Below, piece by piece: positions 48,237-60,489 of a stretch of 64,000 nucleotides of DNA (the first letter of the stretch is position 1; every line of letters begins with the position of its first letter). The stretch lies in assembly GCF_041296385.1 (NCBI RefSeq), contig NC_091023.1:22934924-22998923 (forward strand). The letters are read 5' to 3'. The translations under genes and the position numbers were made by a program. This DNA comes from Aphelocoma coerulescens. Taxonomy: Eukaryota; Chordata; Aves; Passeriformes; Corvidae. The notes under the pieces were generated by a model, which searched no databases, had not been told where the DNA came from, and was given only the letters and a program-made list of their open reading frames with translations.

Positions 48237-50581
48237 GAAAATGAAAGCCCGTAATTGAAGGAAAAATGATTTTCTGAGTTTCTGGTTATTAATTTTTTAA
48301 ATATCCTGTCCAGGTTTTGTAGCTCATTGTACAGCCCTGAACTTGCTCATAAGTGAGGGTAAAAGTGACTGAATGCAAGGCTGATATCAAGTATCCCATT
48401 TTGTTTGTCTGCTGCTTTTCCAGGGATGAGGAAGAAGCTTGACTTTAAAATTTGTTTTTCGTCACCTAACATAAGCAGGCGTGTTTCAAAATATATCCCT
48501 TTAATTTTTCATATTTACAGACTGACAGATGTCCGTCCATGGTATCTACTTAAAGGCAGATAAATACTCATGGGTGTGCACTGATTTAAGAAAACGTACA
48601 GCATTCTCACTTTTTTGGCATACAGGTGTCTAAAAATGTTATGGTATGCTTTTTCCTCATAAGTTTTAGATTACAGTCCTTACCTTAAGGACTGTACTGG
48701 TTGCACTAATCCTTTCAGGTTTATTCAGTTAGTGTTTAATGCAACACACTGGATTCCATATTCATTAGGAATTTCCAAATTGCCATTTTAATATGAAAAA
48801 TAAGGTGTCCGTGAATCAGTGAATATGTGAGGAAGTGTGTGACAAGATCTGTCTTAAATATATGGAGCAAATGCTTTGAAAATTCGTGTGACATCATGGC
48901 AGTTTCCCGGGGTGTCATCCTACACAGCATCCAAACGCAGAGTACTCATTGAATATTTTAAACCCTGTAATTTGGGGCTGGAGGAGTCAAATCACACTGC
49001 TTTGAAATCAATAGTTAAATTCTTGTTCTACTTTGCTTTAAGGAAATGTGAGCATTAGGAGGGGCATTCCCCATACCTGAGCCCAAGAGCTCTGCTGTGT
49101 CAGGAGGAAGAGGAGAGGTGGCTGCTGTGTTGGGAGTGGCTGTACATCCAAATGATGGTGACTTGTAGGGGAACTAGGAGAAAAAAGGGCTCTGGTAACT
49201 TTTCCCCACTATTTTAGGTCTGCTCAAAAAAGGAAGCCTTAGAAAGAAAAGAAACACTAACCAAAATTCCACCTGTTCCCAGGGGAGAGAAGTGATTCTC
49301 AGAAGCCCAAAAGGAGACTAGAAAAAGTATGGTTTATATATACATACACACATATATTTCTGTGTAAGAAGACAAATGAATGAATTTTTTTTTTTCTCAA
49401 TATGAGAAGGAAAACAGAAAAATATTCTTTGGCAGCTTTGAGTTTACTCAGCTCAGAAATATGCCTCAAAGTTCAAACCAAATTTGACCAATCCTCCAAA
49501 GCTGCCTATAGCTGCAGATAGTGACATTTGTTTCCAGATGTTAATGGGAGTAAGGCAGAAAAGCACAATAATGCCTGGAGCCCATCGAATGGAAATGCCT
49601 GTTTTCCTGTATTAGATTGTCCAGAGTTGTCTGACATCCATATCCCAGCGCTGGGAGGACAGGCAGGGATTGTGGTGAAGGTTTGCCAGGTTTGGGTTTA
49701 TGTACATGTGTGCCTTGTCGGCAGAACGCAACGTGAAGCAGAGCCCTTCACTCAACAGCAGCAAATAAATACAAGGAGGCAAAGGGCTGAGTACAACACC
49801 TTTGGGAGCAGAACAGGGCAGGAGAGGAGGGGAGGATGGACACAAGCTGCTGAGAGATGCAAATGTGCTCATGGCTAAAGAGAGATGAGGCAAACCAGGG
49901 CAAAACGGTTCCACTTAACCTACCTAACCTGCTTAACTAAATAAACCCTTCCTGTGACATGCAGCGGGGTTTCCCTCAAAGACCACAGTCATTAGATGAA
50001 AGAGTTAAAGACAGAACACTCTGAAAGAATTAACTTTGATGTTTAAATATGTTTTTGGCATGTAAATACACCCGTCAGAGGAAAGGGAACAAAATACCCA
50101 ATGCAGCAAATATAAGGTGTTTTATTTTTTGTTTGGGAAGGGTGGGTTAAGTTAGGGTTGTGGTCGGTTTTTTTTTTGGTAGGTAAATCATTTTCTTTCT
50201 AAATGAAATTCTGTTTGACTGCATGAAATATGAACAGTAATTAAATGCACAGTCTGTGGGCCTTCCATACTTTAAAGCTCTTTCTTAAAGAAAAAACCCA
50301 ACACAACTGCTCACCTCAGACAGGCCAATTACCCAAGAATGATGGAGTCAAGAGGAAAGTAGCTAAATTTCTTTACTTGAATGATCACAACCACAAGCCA
50401 GTGATTAGTCCCTGCAGCACCAGCGGGGATGTGGTGGGGACACTCACATTGGAAGACTTCAAATAGTCATTTCCTTGGTTAAAATAAAATCTGACTGCAC
50501 TAAATAGACAGTTTTTAATCTCAATTGGACATCTGAAGATTTCTCAAGCTGTTGTTGGCTGCAGCAGAAACAAATTTTTCT
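48236..50581. other. Non-coding DNA, no gene seen
   Basis: AT-rich DNA flanking the CpG island. 49915-50095 has TTAACTTTGATGTTTAAATA and nearby TTA-rich motifs and may be a weak conserved element. Open frames reach only 116 codons, with no recognisable product. Confidence 0.5.
49334..49357. repeat. TA/CA-rich microsatellite
   Basis: A short TATATACATACACACATATA tract lies in AT-rich DNA about 1.1 kb after the larger CATA microsatellite. Confidence 0.7.
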
Positions 50582-50830
50582 GCTTTGTTGATTAAACCAG
50601 TGGTCTCCACCATTGCTTATCGGCCTGCGACGAGCTGTTCTTTTTAATTAAAAGTGAGCCACCACGAGAGAGCAATTAACAGCTAGTAATTACTGTGCTC
50701 TTCAGAACTGCAACATTTTGCCTTTCATTCCAATTATATAATGGACAAGTGGCTTTTTGATCTTCAAATTAGTGAGCTCTTGTACTATTTGTTTTGAGGC
50801 AGATTTGGAAGGTTAATGATGGCCTGTGGT
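50581..50830. promoter_or_regulatory. Candidate enhancer: homeodomain-core cluster
   Basis: In 250 bases there are at least six homeodomain-type cores: TGATTAA (50589), TTAATTAA (50644-50651), CAATTA (50673-50678), GTAATTAC (50686-50693, a perfect palindrome), CAATTAT (50731) and TTAATGAT (50813-50820). They sit in mixed-composition DNA rather than simple AT-rich sequence, with CGG/CGACGAG and CCACCACGAGAG between them. This is the look of a conserved developmental enhancer. No open frame of interest crosses it. Confidence 0.4.
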
Positions 50831-51000
50831 GGCACTCTTTCCACTGACTGATGTAAGACAAGAAAAAAAGGGGAAGGAAACAGGAATAGTCTATCAAGAA
50901 ATGCAAATGCTGCCTTCATGATAATGAACAGGAGAAACACAGGCAACTTAATATGCAGGTTATTTAATGCAAACCAAATAAGCCCTCGTTTCGGTGCTAG

Positions 51001-51340
51001 CTTGTGCTATGGAATTCTTTTTTCTTTTTTTTTTTAATAAAAAAAAAGTTTAATTAAGCATTTCAATATAGATTCTTTAGAGAGTGACACATAACATTTA
51101 ACTGTTTGATACTTAATTGAGCTTGCCTTTGATTGTGGCACCTATAGTTAAATGTTGTACAACATTACTGAGGCATTGAACTGTCCCCTAGGACACGGGA
51201 GGCATTGACTTTGTCTAAAATCTTTTAAGTAATAAGTCTTAATATATTTAATGGCCACTGTGCCCTTTGAGTACAAGGAGCCCTTACATCACAAACAGTT
51301 GTCTAATTTTAATTAATATTGATTTGCATCTCTTAAATAA
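51001..51340. promoter_or_regulatory. Candidate conserved AT-rich element
   Basis: The block holds a T11-AAT-A9 stretch (51025-51047), TTTAATTAAG (51049), a TTAATTGAG core and a perfect 16-base palindrome AATGTTGTACAACATT at 51151-51166. It continues the motif-rich stretch that begins at 50581. Function is unknown. Motif density is the only evidence. Confidence 0.25.
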
Positions 51341-54300
51341 AAACTATAATTGTTGCTCTTGCTTATGGCTCTATAATAATCCTAGAGGATGGACATGGGG
51401 AATATGCTGTGTGTATAGGAGTGTGTGTTTTAAAGAACAGATCAATAGTGCTGTTATTAGGGCAGATCTCTGCTCTTTTGATTAGAACTGCTGCAATCAG
51501 CTGAGTGCTGCTATGCTGAATTACACCAGTTGTGGTCTTGGCATCTGATTTTTTAAAATTGTTATTATTACTGGTATTACTTTTCCATGTACAAATAAAT
51601 ATAGGGTTTGTGCTGGTCTTGGCTACCCTGATTTTTAGCAAGAAATCAACAGCTATAGTATTCTGCTGCCTCCTGAGTGGGTTAAGAATTTGGCACTTTA
51701 CTTTTGCTGTGCATGGCTGGATTATGCATATCTGCACAGCTTAACAAAACCACAGACCCCACCTGTGAACAGAACAGAGAAATTACAGATGTTGTGGAAA
51801 AAGAAGGTGTCTTCAGTGCGATGAATAAAGCATAAATCTCTTTCTATGGATTGCTGAAACAAGAAGACCTGTGTTTAAATTTCTTCACATCCATTGATTT
51901 GGTTTTTCCTTGACTAAGCACAGTCATTAATTACACAAGTAACAGTAGATGTGACAGAACATAGACAAACCTTTTCTTTCGGGAGTTAAAGCTTTAGTCA
52001 TGCAGTCGTTCCTTTAGGAGAGAAATGGACTGTTGATTTTCTTGGAGGCAGAATCATGTTTGAATTACTCAGCAGATGCTGAAAAACAGTGTAAAAATCG
52101 TGTTTTTAAAAGTGTTTGCATCATGTTTTCAAGTGTCCACCTAAAACCCGAGCTGGAGTATACTATACTAAAATTAAGATTTTAAAAAAGGCTCTGCAAC
52201 CTGTGTGCCAAGCTGGTTACATGGCTTATGGTCTGCTGGATAACTGCAAGCTGAGCTCTTGAAAATGTACATCAAGACTCTCTTCCCCTGCCTTGGCAAA
52301 CAAAGCTTCCGCTGACAAAATTTTGGCCTGTGAAGACTTCAGGACTGAACCCACACACAGGGCTTGGGAGGTGAAAGCTGGAGAGTGGGAAAATAAAGAG
52401 ACTGAATTAAAATATTTCAAGCAGTAATAGGGACAATATACATACAGACAATTTGGAAAAAGTAGTTCAGGTGCTTGAAAGTTTAAATCTCTTTAGAGAA
52501 AACTGTTATGCTGAATGGGACAAATGTTGACTTTTCAATTACAGGTTTGTTAAGGATCATGGACTGTTTTGGTTCACTGTGTAGAGCAGTCCTCCCAAGA
52601 GGTTCCAGAGGTCTGAAGAGGTTTGAAGATGAATGTGTGCTCTTTGAGCAGCATGCAACCCCTCACAGTAATACTTGCCATGGGCTGAGATGCCACCAGT
52701 GTGGTGTTTGCCTGTATTGCAGGGATGTGGAGGAAGTAGCAGGGCTGCATTCTCATCCTCTGTCATTCATACAGTCATTTGAATGGGTCACAGCAGCTCT
52801 CCTTTGTTTTCTTAATTCACAGCATACTGGGGTTTCTCTGGAGATGTGAGCGGGAGGCTGAGGTGACCCAGGATCTCTGAGCCTCTTAAATGAACTGGGG
52901 TCATGCTGGGGAAAATGGATAGAAAGGAGTAAAGACTCAATTTGAAAATTTAGGAAGGTAATGTCAGGAGAAGGTTAGAAAGCAGGACACCCTTGAGCTG
53001 GACTTATTTGAGACATACAGCAAAAACCTTCTCAATTTTCCTTTGATATCAGCAAGCCAACCCATTCCTTGGGTCTTGGCCGAGGGGAGGTGAGGTGTGT
53101 GCACTCCCAGGAACACCCCTAACAAGTAACTGCTCCCATGGGGAGGGTTCCCTCTCTCATTTCCTAATCATTCCATATCCATAAACACTGCTAGGTAGGA
53201 ATTTCTGATGAGTATTGCTGGTGGTGATTTCTACACTCAAGACCAAGTACCAGTTTTGTGGTCACTTTGCCTATTATCTTTCCCTGCAGTGTGGTAAAGT
53301 TCTGTATTTAATAACATCCTGAGGGGGTTCAGGAAAATGTTAAAAGGAATCAGCAAAATCACTGAGATCACTTCTGTGACCTGAATTTGAGCATTTATGA
53401 TATCTAATTCAATATAAACATGAACTTGACTGTGGTCATTTGCACATAGCCCACAGGGCAAAGGCCCAAATGTTAAATGCAAACAGGTCAGGATGACACC
53501 CAGTGTGCACAGATATATTTACATACTCAGGTTGCAATGAAATATAAACCAAACCTGAAACTCTGGTGTGTTTTAGGTGTTAAGGAAGAAGAGGAATAAC
53601 AGTTCCATCAGTGGCAGTGCTGCTCCTCGCTGCAGTGAAAGGCTCTGAGAATTTCTGAATTATGGTTATTAATGTTGAAACCACTCATTTTGTGAAACCA
53701 GGCAGTGCTCCCCAGCCCTTGTGCGATGCCCCTGGATCCTCAGGGACTTCACCCCAGCTTATCCTGATGGGTATCTGCAGGAGAGGGTGATCCAAGCATT
53801 TGCTTCCATTCTTGCAAACTCTTCACCATATATCCACATCTTGGAACCTGAAAGGGAGCCCTGGCAGCAGCACCTGCCATGAGGTTCACCCCCTTAAACA
53901 ATCTATTCCCTTGATCTTCACACATGTGGTGACTCCAACTAATGGGAGTTGCACATGCTGGGTAAAAGGAGACGAAACCTTTCCCACATTTTTACTGGTG
54001 AAATACTGGAAATGGGATGATGGCAGCCAACTAGATTGTGAGGACTCTTGTCAGAAATATGATTAGGAATTTGTTTCCGTGTATCTCATGAGGTAACGGA
54101 CATGAGCCTTGAGCCAGATGAATAGTAGGTAATATCTAGAGAAGGCAAAGTGTTCTCTGAGATGTTTAAATGAGAATTCCAGAGCAGATGAAAATTGGCC
54201 TCTGAGGGAATAACATTTTCTTTTTCTTCGTAACTGCGGATAAAAATTCCAAATAGATCATCAGTATTTATATCGAGGGGAGATCACATTCCTGTGATAT

Positions 54301-55856
54301 TGCTGGAAAATTCAGTAGCAATGTATTTTTCATTTTTGAATTTTTTTTCTCCCTGAAATTTTTTTTCTTGGATTTTTGCCATATAATGCAATAAAATGCA
54401 CCCATGAGATACAGGAGATTTAAAGTCTGTTGGTGTTCATTACATTACACAGAGTCATACAGAATTTAAGGTCCTATATGTTAGTCTGCTTCTGAATCAA
54501 CACAGGCAAGTACATCCAAGGTAGGAGAAGCAAAACCCTGGATGCCTCTGCTGTAGCTGGAAATATGAGAATAAGTCTTCTGGATGTGTATTTATTTTGG
54601 AGGCTCAGAAAAACCCAATAGAAGTAGGGCTGCTTTATGTGAGTCTTGGAGTGAAAGAATATATATATTCACCAAAAAAAAAGTGTGATCAATTTAACTT
54701 TCATCCTTTCTGCCTTGTCCTGCGTTGCTGTCACATCTCCTAGACAGAGCAGAGCAAGGCTCCATGAGGGGCTTGAAGGGAATTGAAGTATAAATCACTA
54801 TATTGCTAAAGAAGAAGATAATATAATTTTAAGTTATAAGTTGCAGTCTGTAGATTTTAGAGAGAAGAGCTCTACTCAAGCTCAGCTGGCCTGTTCTCCT
54901 CTGCAAGGTTTTGTTCTCTAGGATTTTGTCTGGTTCTGTTTGCCATTGCCAGGCAGCTCTTCTCATGGTCATATCCTGCTTAGATATGGCAATACTTGGG
55001 TTAAACTCAGTGTTTCTCACTGCAGAGTTATTTGAAAATTGTCTGTAGATATATCTGAAAAATGGCAATGTTGAGGCAACATTCCTTTAAGAATATTCTT
55101 TTCTCAGTAGAGAAAAAGGAAGTTTCTTCAGACAGTTTTGAAATGTTCAGTCTTTCAAAAAATTCAAAAAGATATCTTTAAAAGGATGTAATACCCATCA
55201 CTCATTTTGTGATACACCTTGATTTTTAATAGTTGAATTAAAAAAAATTTGCAAAGTCCACCAAAATGTTTGGAGTCCTGGCTTTGACATCATTCTTTTT
55301 TTGTACTCTTTCTTCACAAATCCAATCCCATATTATCAAAGTATAATTTTTTTTTATTTTTTAAATTGCATTTTTGCTTAAATTTCCTTCAGGTTTCAAA
55401 CATTCTCCCCATAATCAGGTTCCTCCACCCCTTTCTCTATTATGGGTATTGTACAAAGAGATACTGAGATCTTCATGGTTTACACTAGAAAAACTGTAAT
55501 GGGTTATTTTTTTGGCTGGAGCTAACAATTATTAAATCCCTCCTGCTTTGCGGATGTCTCTCCTCCAGTGAGCACCATGTGCTAATCTCCTGTTCTTCCA
55601 GTGTATGCATCCATGCTTAATGTGGGGAAACAGGCTTAAACCTGTTAAAATCATGTTAAATGCTTGGAGTTGGCTTTTACAGCTGTCCACATCCAAAGGT
55701 GGGAGGGCATCCCAAAGCCTTCCCAGCACTGCCAGTGATGCAGAGTGTGACCAGGCACGGAGCACTCTGCATTCAGCTGCACATTCTAAGGTTGGAGCTC
55801 TGGCTTTTGAAGTTACCTGCTGATACCACCACTCCTGCCAGGTTGCTTTAAACAGT
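51340..55856. other. Non-coding DNA, no gene seen
   Basis: Mostly AT-rich. Contains the possible CR1-like relic at 54453. 55080-55400 is very A/T-run rich. Frames reach 124 codons (51363-51737 minus) and are unrecognised. Confidence 0.55.
54453..54515 (-). mobile_element. Possible ancient CR1-like tail remnant
   Basis: The plus strand has AGAGTCATACAGAATTTAAGG, followed by GTCCTATATGTTAGTCTGC and then AACACAGGC. This recalls a widespread amniote CR1-like end of the form 'TCATAGAATTTAAGGCC ... GTCTGACC ... ACACAGGCC', read on the minus strand. The match is interrupted and short. It is recognised from memory only, and chance similarity is possible. Confidence 0.4.
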
Positions 55857-56420
55857 CATAGAATCATCCAATGCTTTGGGTTGGAAGGGACCCTAAAGCT
55901 CATCTCATTTCAACCCCCCTGCCATGGGCAGGGACACCTTCCACTATCCCAGGTTGCTCCAAGCCCCATCCAACTTGGCTTTGGACACTTCCAAGGATGG
56001 GGCAGACACAGCTGCTCTGGGCACCCTCACAGGGGGTAATTTCTTCCCAATATCCATCTGATCCAGCCCTCTGTCAGTGTGAAACCATTCCCTCCTTGTC
56101 CTGTCACTCCAGATCCTTGTCCAAAGTTCCTCTCCAGCTCTCTTGGAGCCCCCTTAGGCACAGGAAGGGGCTCTGAGGTCTCTCTGGAGCCTTCTCCTCC
56201 CCAGTTCTCAGCCTGTCTCCATAGCAGAGATGCTCCAAACTCCATGTGATCATCTTCAAGGCTTCCTCTGGACTCACTCCAACAGATCTGTGTTCTTCTT
56301 AAGTCAGGGACCCCAGAGCTGGATGCAACACTTCAGGTGGGGTCTCATAGGAGCAGGGTAGAGGGGGAGAATCACCTCCCTTGACCTGCTGCCCACGCTG
56401 CTTTTGATGCAGCTCAGGAA
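55856..56420 (-). mobile_element. CR1 non-LTR retrotransposon, 5'-truncated copy
   Basis: The plus strand begins with TCATAGAATCA followed by GGGTTGGAAGGGACC, which is the reverse complement of the avian CR1 3' end, so the element runs on the minus strand. Read in its own sense it shows the usual order of the CR1 tail: a stretch on the method of dosing the lines of text is absent, and what is seen is the segment ending in 'GACAGG', then GTGCCCAGAGCAGCTGTG, then CCATGGCAGGGGGGTTG, then the terminal octamer copy. It is about 565 bases long, against roughly 4.5 kb for a full CR1, so it is the ordinary 5'-truncated type and lacks the reverse transcriptase core. Compared with the consensus as I remember it, some 20-25 bases seem to be missing near 56020-56035, where GTGAGG runs straight into GTGCCCAGAG. 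The far boundary is blurred: similarity fades after TTTTGATGCAGCTCAGGA near 56418. Open frames crossing it are chance. Confidence 0.93.
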
Positions 56421-57947
56421 GGTGAAAGGGAGTGTGGCCTCCTCAGCTGGATCCAGGCTTCTTCAAAAGTTCCTCTTACCTACCTGTGAGATAAATGTCT
56501 GCAATAAATAAATTCCCGGTTTTGGGAGCTTCCCTTTTAGTGGAGTCAGACGCTGTATCCTCACCCGAGACTTGTCTGTGGAGCTGGCTGGTGAACAGAA
56601 GTGATGCTGACCTCTTTGGGGAGTACAGAAATGATGTCAGCTGCAGAGCATGTTTGTGCTGTGCCACCACAGCCTTGTTTTCTGTTAAGGGCAGCAGAAG
56701 CCAAAGGATCCTCTCTGTTTAGAAACCCATGAATTTGGTAGCAGTGGGAGCTACCTGAGCTGATTGTCCGGGGAGCTGCTGGATGCCATGCCAGGAGAAT
56801 GGAGACTATGCAGTGGACTGTAAATTAATTAAAATTTTGTGTAATGGCCACTGTTTTTTGCAAATCTGAGTTTCATCTAGTGCAGTGACTCTTAAAACAT
56901 GGGTAACTTTTGTACTGCACTGCTTTTCCTTGCTATCTGCATAATGGAAGATAATGTCCTGGTTGCCCAGCCCTTTTTCCAGTAAATTAAGGACGTTTTG
57001 TTTGCATGCTGATCCCTTTAATTTACGCTGTTCTAGGAATATAGTGCACATTCCTGGGAAAATACTCTTTTTCCAATAGAGGGAGTGTTAGTGCCAGGCA
57101 ATGCCCTTCTTTCTCACTCTCTTTGCATCTTGTAAACCTACCTGTAAGCAAATAAAGAGTATCTTGTGGCTTGGTGCTGTTTGGGCTGAGTTTGCTCCCC
57201 ACTCTGCACCAGCCAACTGACTTCTCTGAGCCGTGACATACACACAAAAAAGACCAATCTAGTCATAACAGCAAAGTGAAGGGAAAGTTGGTCCTCCCAG
57301 AAACCTGCCTCTGGATGGTAGGGTTGAGTCCTCGTCTCTGTCACCCTTGCATTCGTTTGCCTAATCTCTTGCAGACAAAAAAGTCATGTTGGCATCCAGA
57401 AGTCCTTTAAAGAAAAAAAAAAAGTAAAAAAAAGAAAGAAAGGAATTCAAACGTCTAATCCCTGTCATCTTCCCCTCAGAAGGCTGGGGGTGGTGTGGGG
57501 TGGGGAGGAGTAGAGCAGCCTCAGCTCTTGGAACAAAACTGATCTAAGCCCTTTGCACACCAGACAAAGCCTGGGAAGGGGATGCCCATCTGGGAGCAGC
57601 AGCTGGGCTGTGAACCCCGAGAGCCCTCTGCTCTGAGTCCTTCTGTTGGATCCCTGCACTGCTCAGCCACTCCCTGGTGAGGTGGGATGCACTGGGACAT
57701 CACCCTCCCCAGGTTTCCTTAGATAAATCAGATCCTCTGCACCCAGGCATTTGAAAGGGAAGGGGATGCTTAAAGGCAGGATGTGGAGTAACAAGTTGTC
57801 ATCCAGCAGATATTTGGGATGTGATGGTGAATGCAATGAGTTCATACAGCTCCTGGTTGTGCAGAGGGTCTCCCATCCCAAGAACATTCCTTTGCTTTCC
57901 CTTCACTGTGCTTGCTGTGCAGGTTTGGGTGCTCATTTGAGTGTGTG
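56420..57947. other. Non-coding DNA, no gene seen
   Basis: Single-copy-looking DNA next to the CR1. An A-rich tract lies at 57410-57440. Open frames are under 85 codons and unrecognised. Confidence 0.55.
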
Positions 57948-58027
57948 GGGCCAAATCCTGCTCCAGACTCAAATGACACTGGAATCTGCACTCCTGCTGC
58001 AAGTGAGATCAGGATCTGATCCGACCT
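57947..58027. repeat. Relic of an old amniote palindromic repeat
   Basis: The element opens with GGGGCCAAATCCTGCTCCAG and closes with AAGTGAGATCAGGATCTGAT plus CCGACC. Its ends are imperfect inverted copies of each other: GGCCAAATCCTG on one side, and CAGGATCTGATCC read inward on the other. This fits the family 'GGGCCAAATCCTGCTC ... GTGAGATCAGAATCTGGCCC'. The middle is diverged (AATGACACTGGAATCTGCAC). At about 80 bases it is near the full length of this kind of repeat. Confidence 0.55.
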
Positions 58028-59140
58028 GAACTTAATCTCTAGCAGCTGCCCTGATTGGGAGTTTACCTTCTGAGCAAGACAGGCAGCCACTGATTAAAAC
58101 CCAAGTCAAGGGGGCAATGACCCCCAATTTACTGCCTGCCCTTCGGCAGTCGAGGGGGTTTAGATGTCAACCCCCCAACATCTGAAAAGGCTGTGGGAGT
58201 GAAGGAGACTCTGGAGAAGTCCCTGGAGAAGCCGGGAGCACCGCAGCAGTGTGGGGAGGCAGAGGAGAGTGAGCAGAGCAGTTGAGAGCTGGGCTGCATC
58301 TGCCCAGGAGAAACAAAGGCTGTAAATCCAGCGTGAATCATGGAAACGGAATTAACTTAAAATTATCCTTTCAAGGTGAAATATTAGTGGTTGTAACTGT
58401 TTGTTTTTGTCACACGGGTGTGTGCCGCTGTGCTTTTTAGGAAACTTTTCCTGGTAATTTAGCTTCAGGATATATGTCATGTGCTGTGATGTCTTTAATG
58501 GGGAGGCATAATAGCGTGTGCTGAGGGACCTGTGGGTTCAACACTGAAGCAGACAGCATGTATTTAAAATGTAAAAGGCAGATTTATAATGTTTCCAGTG
58601 ACACAGAATGATAAAAGCCAATGACTAAAAAATATGGAAAATTATTTTAGATCGAAAAGAAGCATCCTTCTGTCTGTCTCACATCTGCTGTTCTGGGATT
58701 TCTGCATAAATCTATATGTTTTGGTTCTATTTAGTGCTGTGGGTACTTTGATTAATTTAGCTACATGTTACTGTCATGTTGGGCACATTCATCTTCTGTC
58801 TTGAAACATGTACTCCTCAGCCTCTCTATCATTCCACCCCTTCAGGCCTTATTTTCATCACATTTAAGAGAACTCTCCCCTGCCTGTCTTTATCTTGTTA
58901 GGCTTTCAGCAGCTTAAGTTGAATCTTCATTCTTTCACTCTTGCTGTCAAACCTCCTTTACCAAGTTATCTCATTTTCCTATTCATAACATCTAACCCAT
59001 TATATTTAATACTCAGACACAATTGCATCTGAACATTATGTAGGACTTGCCAGCACAAATACTTGTAAATGAAATCAGACCACCCCTGGAAGGAGCAGTG
59101 GTGGCTTTGCCTTGCCAGTGTGTTTTAAATTGAAAAATGC

Positions 59141-59215
59141 CCAGGACTAAATCTAGTCCTAGAGTAAGTGAAGTCAGTAGAGCTTCATCTGCCGAGCTGA
59201 GATGGATTTGACCCT
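59141..59215. repeat. Relic of an old amniote palindromic repeat
   Basis: The order is CCAGGACTAAATCTAGTCCT, then AGAGTAAGTGAAGTCAGTAG, then AGCTTCATCTGCCGAGCTGA and GATGGATTTGACCC. This matches the style 'CCAGGACCAAATCCAGCCCT-GGTGTAAGTGAAGTCAATGG-AGCTACACCAGCTGAGGATCTGGCCC'. It lies about 1.1 kb from the copy at 57947 and about 130 bases before the MIR-like relic at 59340, so 57.9-59.5 kb is a small graveyard of old repeats. Confidence 0.55.
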
Positions 59216-59339
59216 CCAGTACTGAAAGCTGGAAGGTTAATAATGATCACATAATCTGATATGAAGCAGAAATTAGTGTCAGAACTGTCCCAGTGGGGGT
59301 GTGTACATCTACTGATGACAAAGCCCTTTAAAAGGATGG

Positions 59340-59425
59340 GTAAATAATAATGTTCATACTGCAGCTGGAAAACTGAGGCACAAAAGTGGAGGGACCTCCC
59401 AAATCTCAATAAGCCATTAGTGCTC
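59340..59425 (-). mobile_element. MIR-like (CORE-SINE) remnant
   Basis: The segment contains GGAAAACTGAGGCACAAAAG followed by TGGAGGGACCTCCCAAATC. This lines up with the antisense of the MIR core, where GAGGAAACTGAGGCACAGAG is followed by a variable stretch and TGACTTGCCCAAGGTC. MIRs are tRNA-derived SINEs that spread before the amniote radiation, and old copies survive in bird genomes at low number. About 85 bases are recognisable. The element is dead, and its flanks give no clear target-site duplication. Confidence 0.5.
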
Positions 59426-60489
59426 AGGCCAGATTTTTGCAGGAGATGATCCAAATCTCCTTTCATGCTGAGAATCTCTGGGTCCTAATGCCAGGGTGGG
59501 AGGCTCATCCCCATCAGGCAGGAGAGTTCAGGTTATCTCCCTCTGCTTTTTGAACTGATGAAATGGTGCTACAGAGGAGCCCCTTCAGCAGCAGATGCTT
59601 TGAAAAAAGAAAGGGGAAAAAGAAAGAAGAAAGAGGATGACTCCTGGGTTAAGCTTTTTGGTAAAATTCTGTTGCTCTTGCCCCTTTGCAGAGGTTGCAG
59701 CAGTGGGGAACAGGAGCTGCAGAGGCACCACTGGCCATCCCAGGGGCTCCTGCTCAGCTTTTGAGGTGGATCCCGACATTTCTGCCTGTTGCAAGAGCCG
59801 GGTTGGTGTGTGAAAGATGATATATGAATTAGTTCCTTCTGGTAGCGCTGGACAAAACTCAGTGACCCAGGAAATGTTTTCTTCCCCTTTATTCCTATAA
59901 CTGCCTTCCTTTGCTGGCAAGCTGACCTTTTTAAATGCTTCATCCTTTCCCTCCCAAATGTGGAATTTCCTCCCCAAAAAAATCGTTCTGGCTCAAGACC
60001 CAAGGCTGGTCAGACTCAGCACAGGCTAGAAATGGGGTTTGATACAGGAAAGCATCATGCTTTTGGCAGAGTGTCCTGGCCTGGGAGAGCAGCAGTGGGG
60101 AACTGCACAATGCTGGGGCTGGGGGATCCCTGCTTCTCCCTGGGGCTGGCCTCACACTTCTCCGTCGCCTCGAAAAGGGGTCCAAGTGTTTTCTCTGTGC
60201 ATTGCTCTATTTTTAGGAGGAGGAAGAGCTATTTTAAGCTACGCTAAAATGTTTTTATGGCTCTTTCTGAGCCTTCTGTAGCTAGTTGGTCTCATGGTAA
60301 TTAAGGCATTTGGCCTTACAAGTGGAAGGATTATGAAAACAGTTTCAGCGATTTCTAGAAGAGCTCCAACATATTCCCAAAATAGGATTTTTTTGCATGT
60401 GTGTCTGTTTGCTTTCATTTTTTTTCACCAATGAATGATGCTAAGTGAAAACACAGTGTCTGCCACTTTCACTGGGGTGCTCTGACCCA

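Noticed and set aside
56027..56245. 72-codon frame on the minus strand inside the CR1
   Set aside because: It lies in the 3' untranslated part of CR1 and is not the reverse transcriptase frame.
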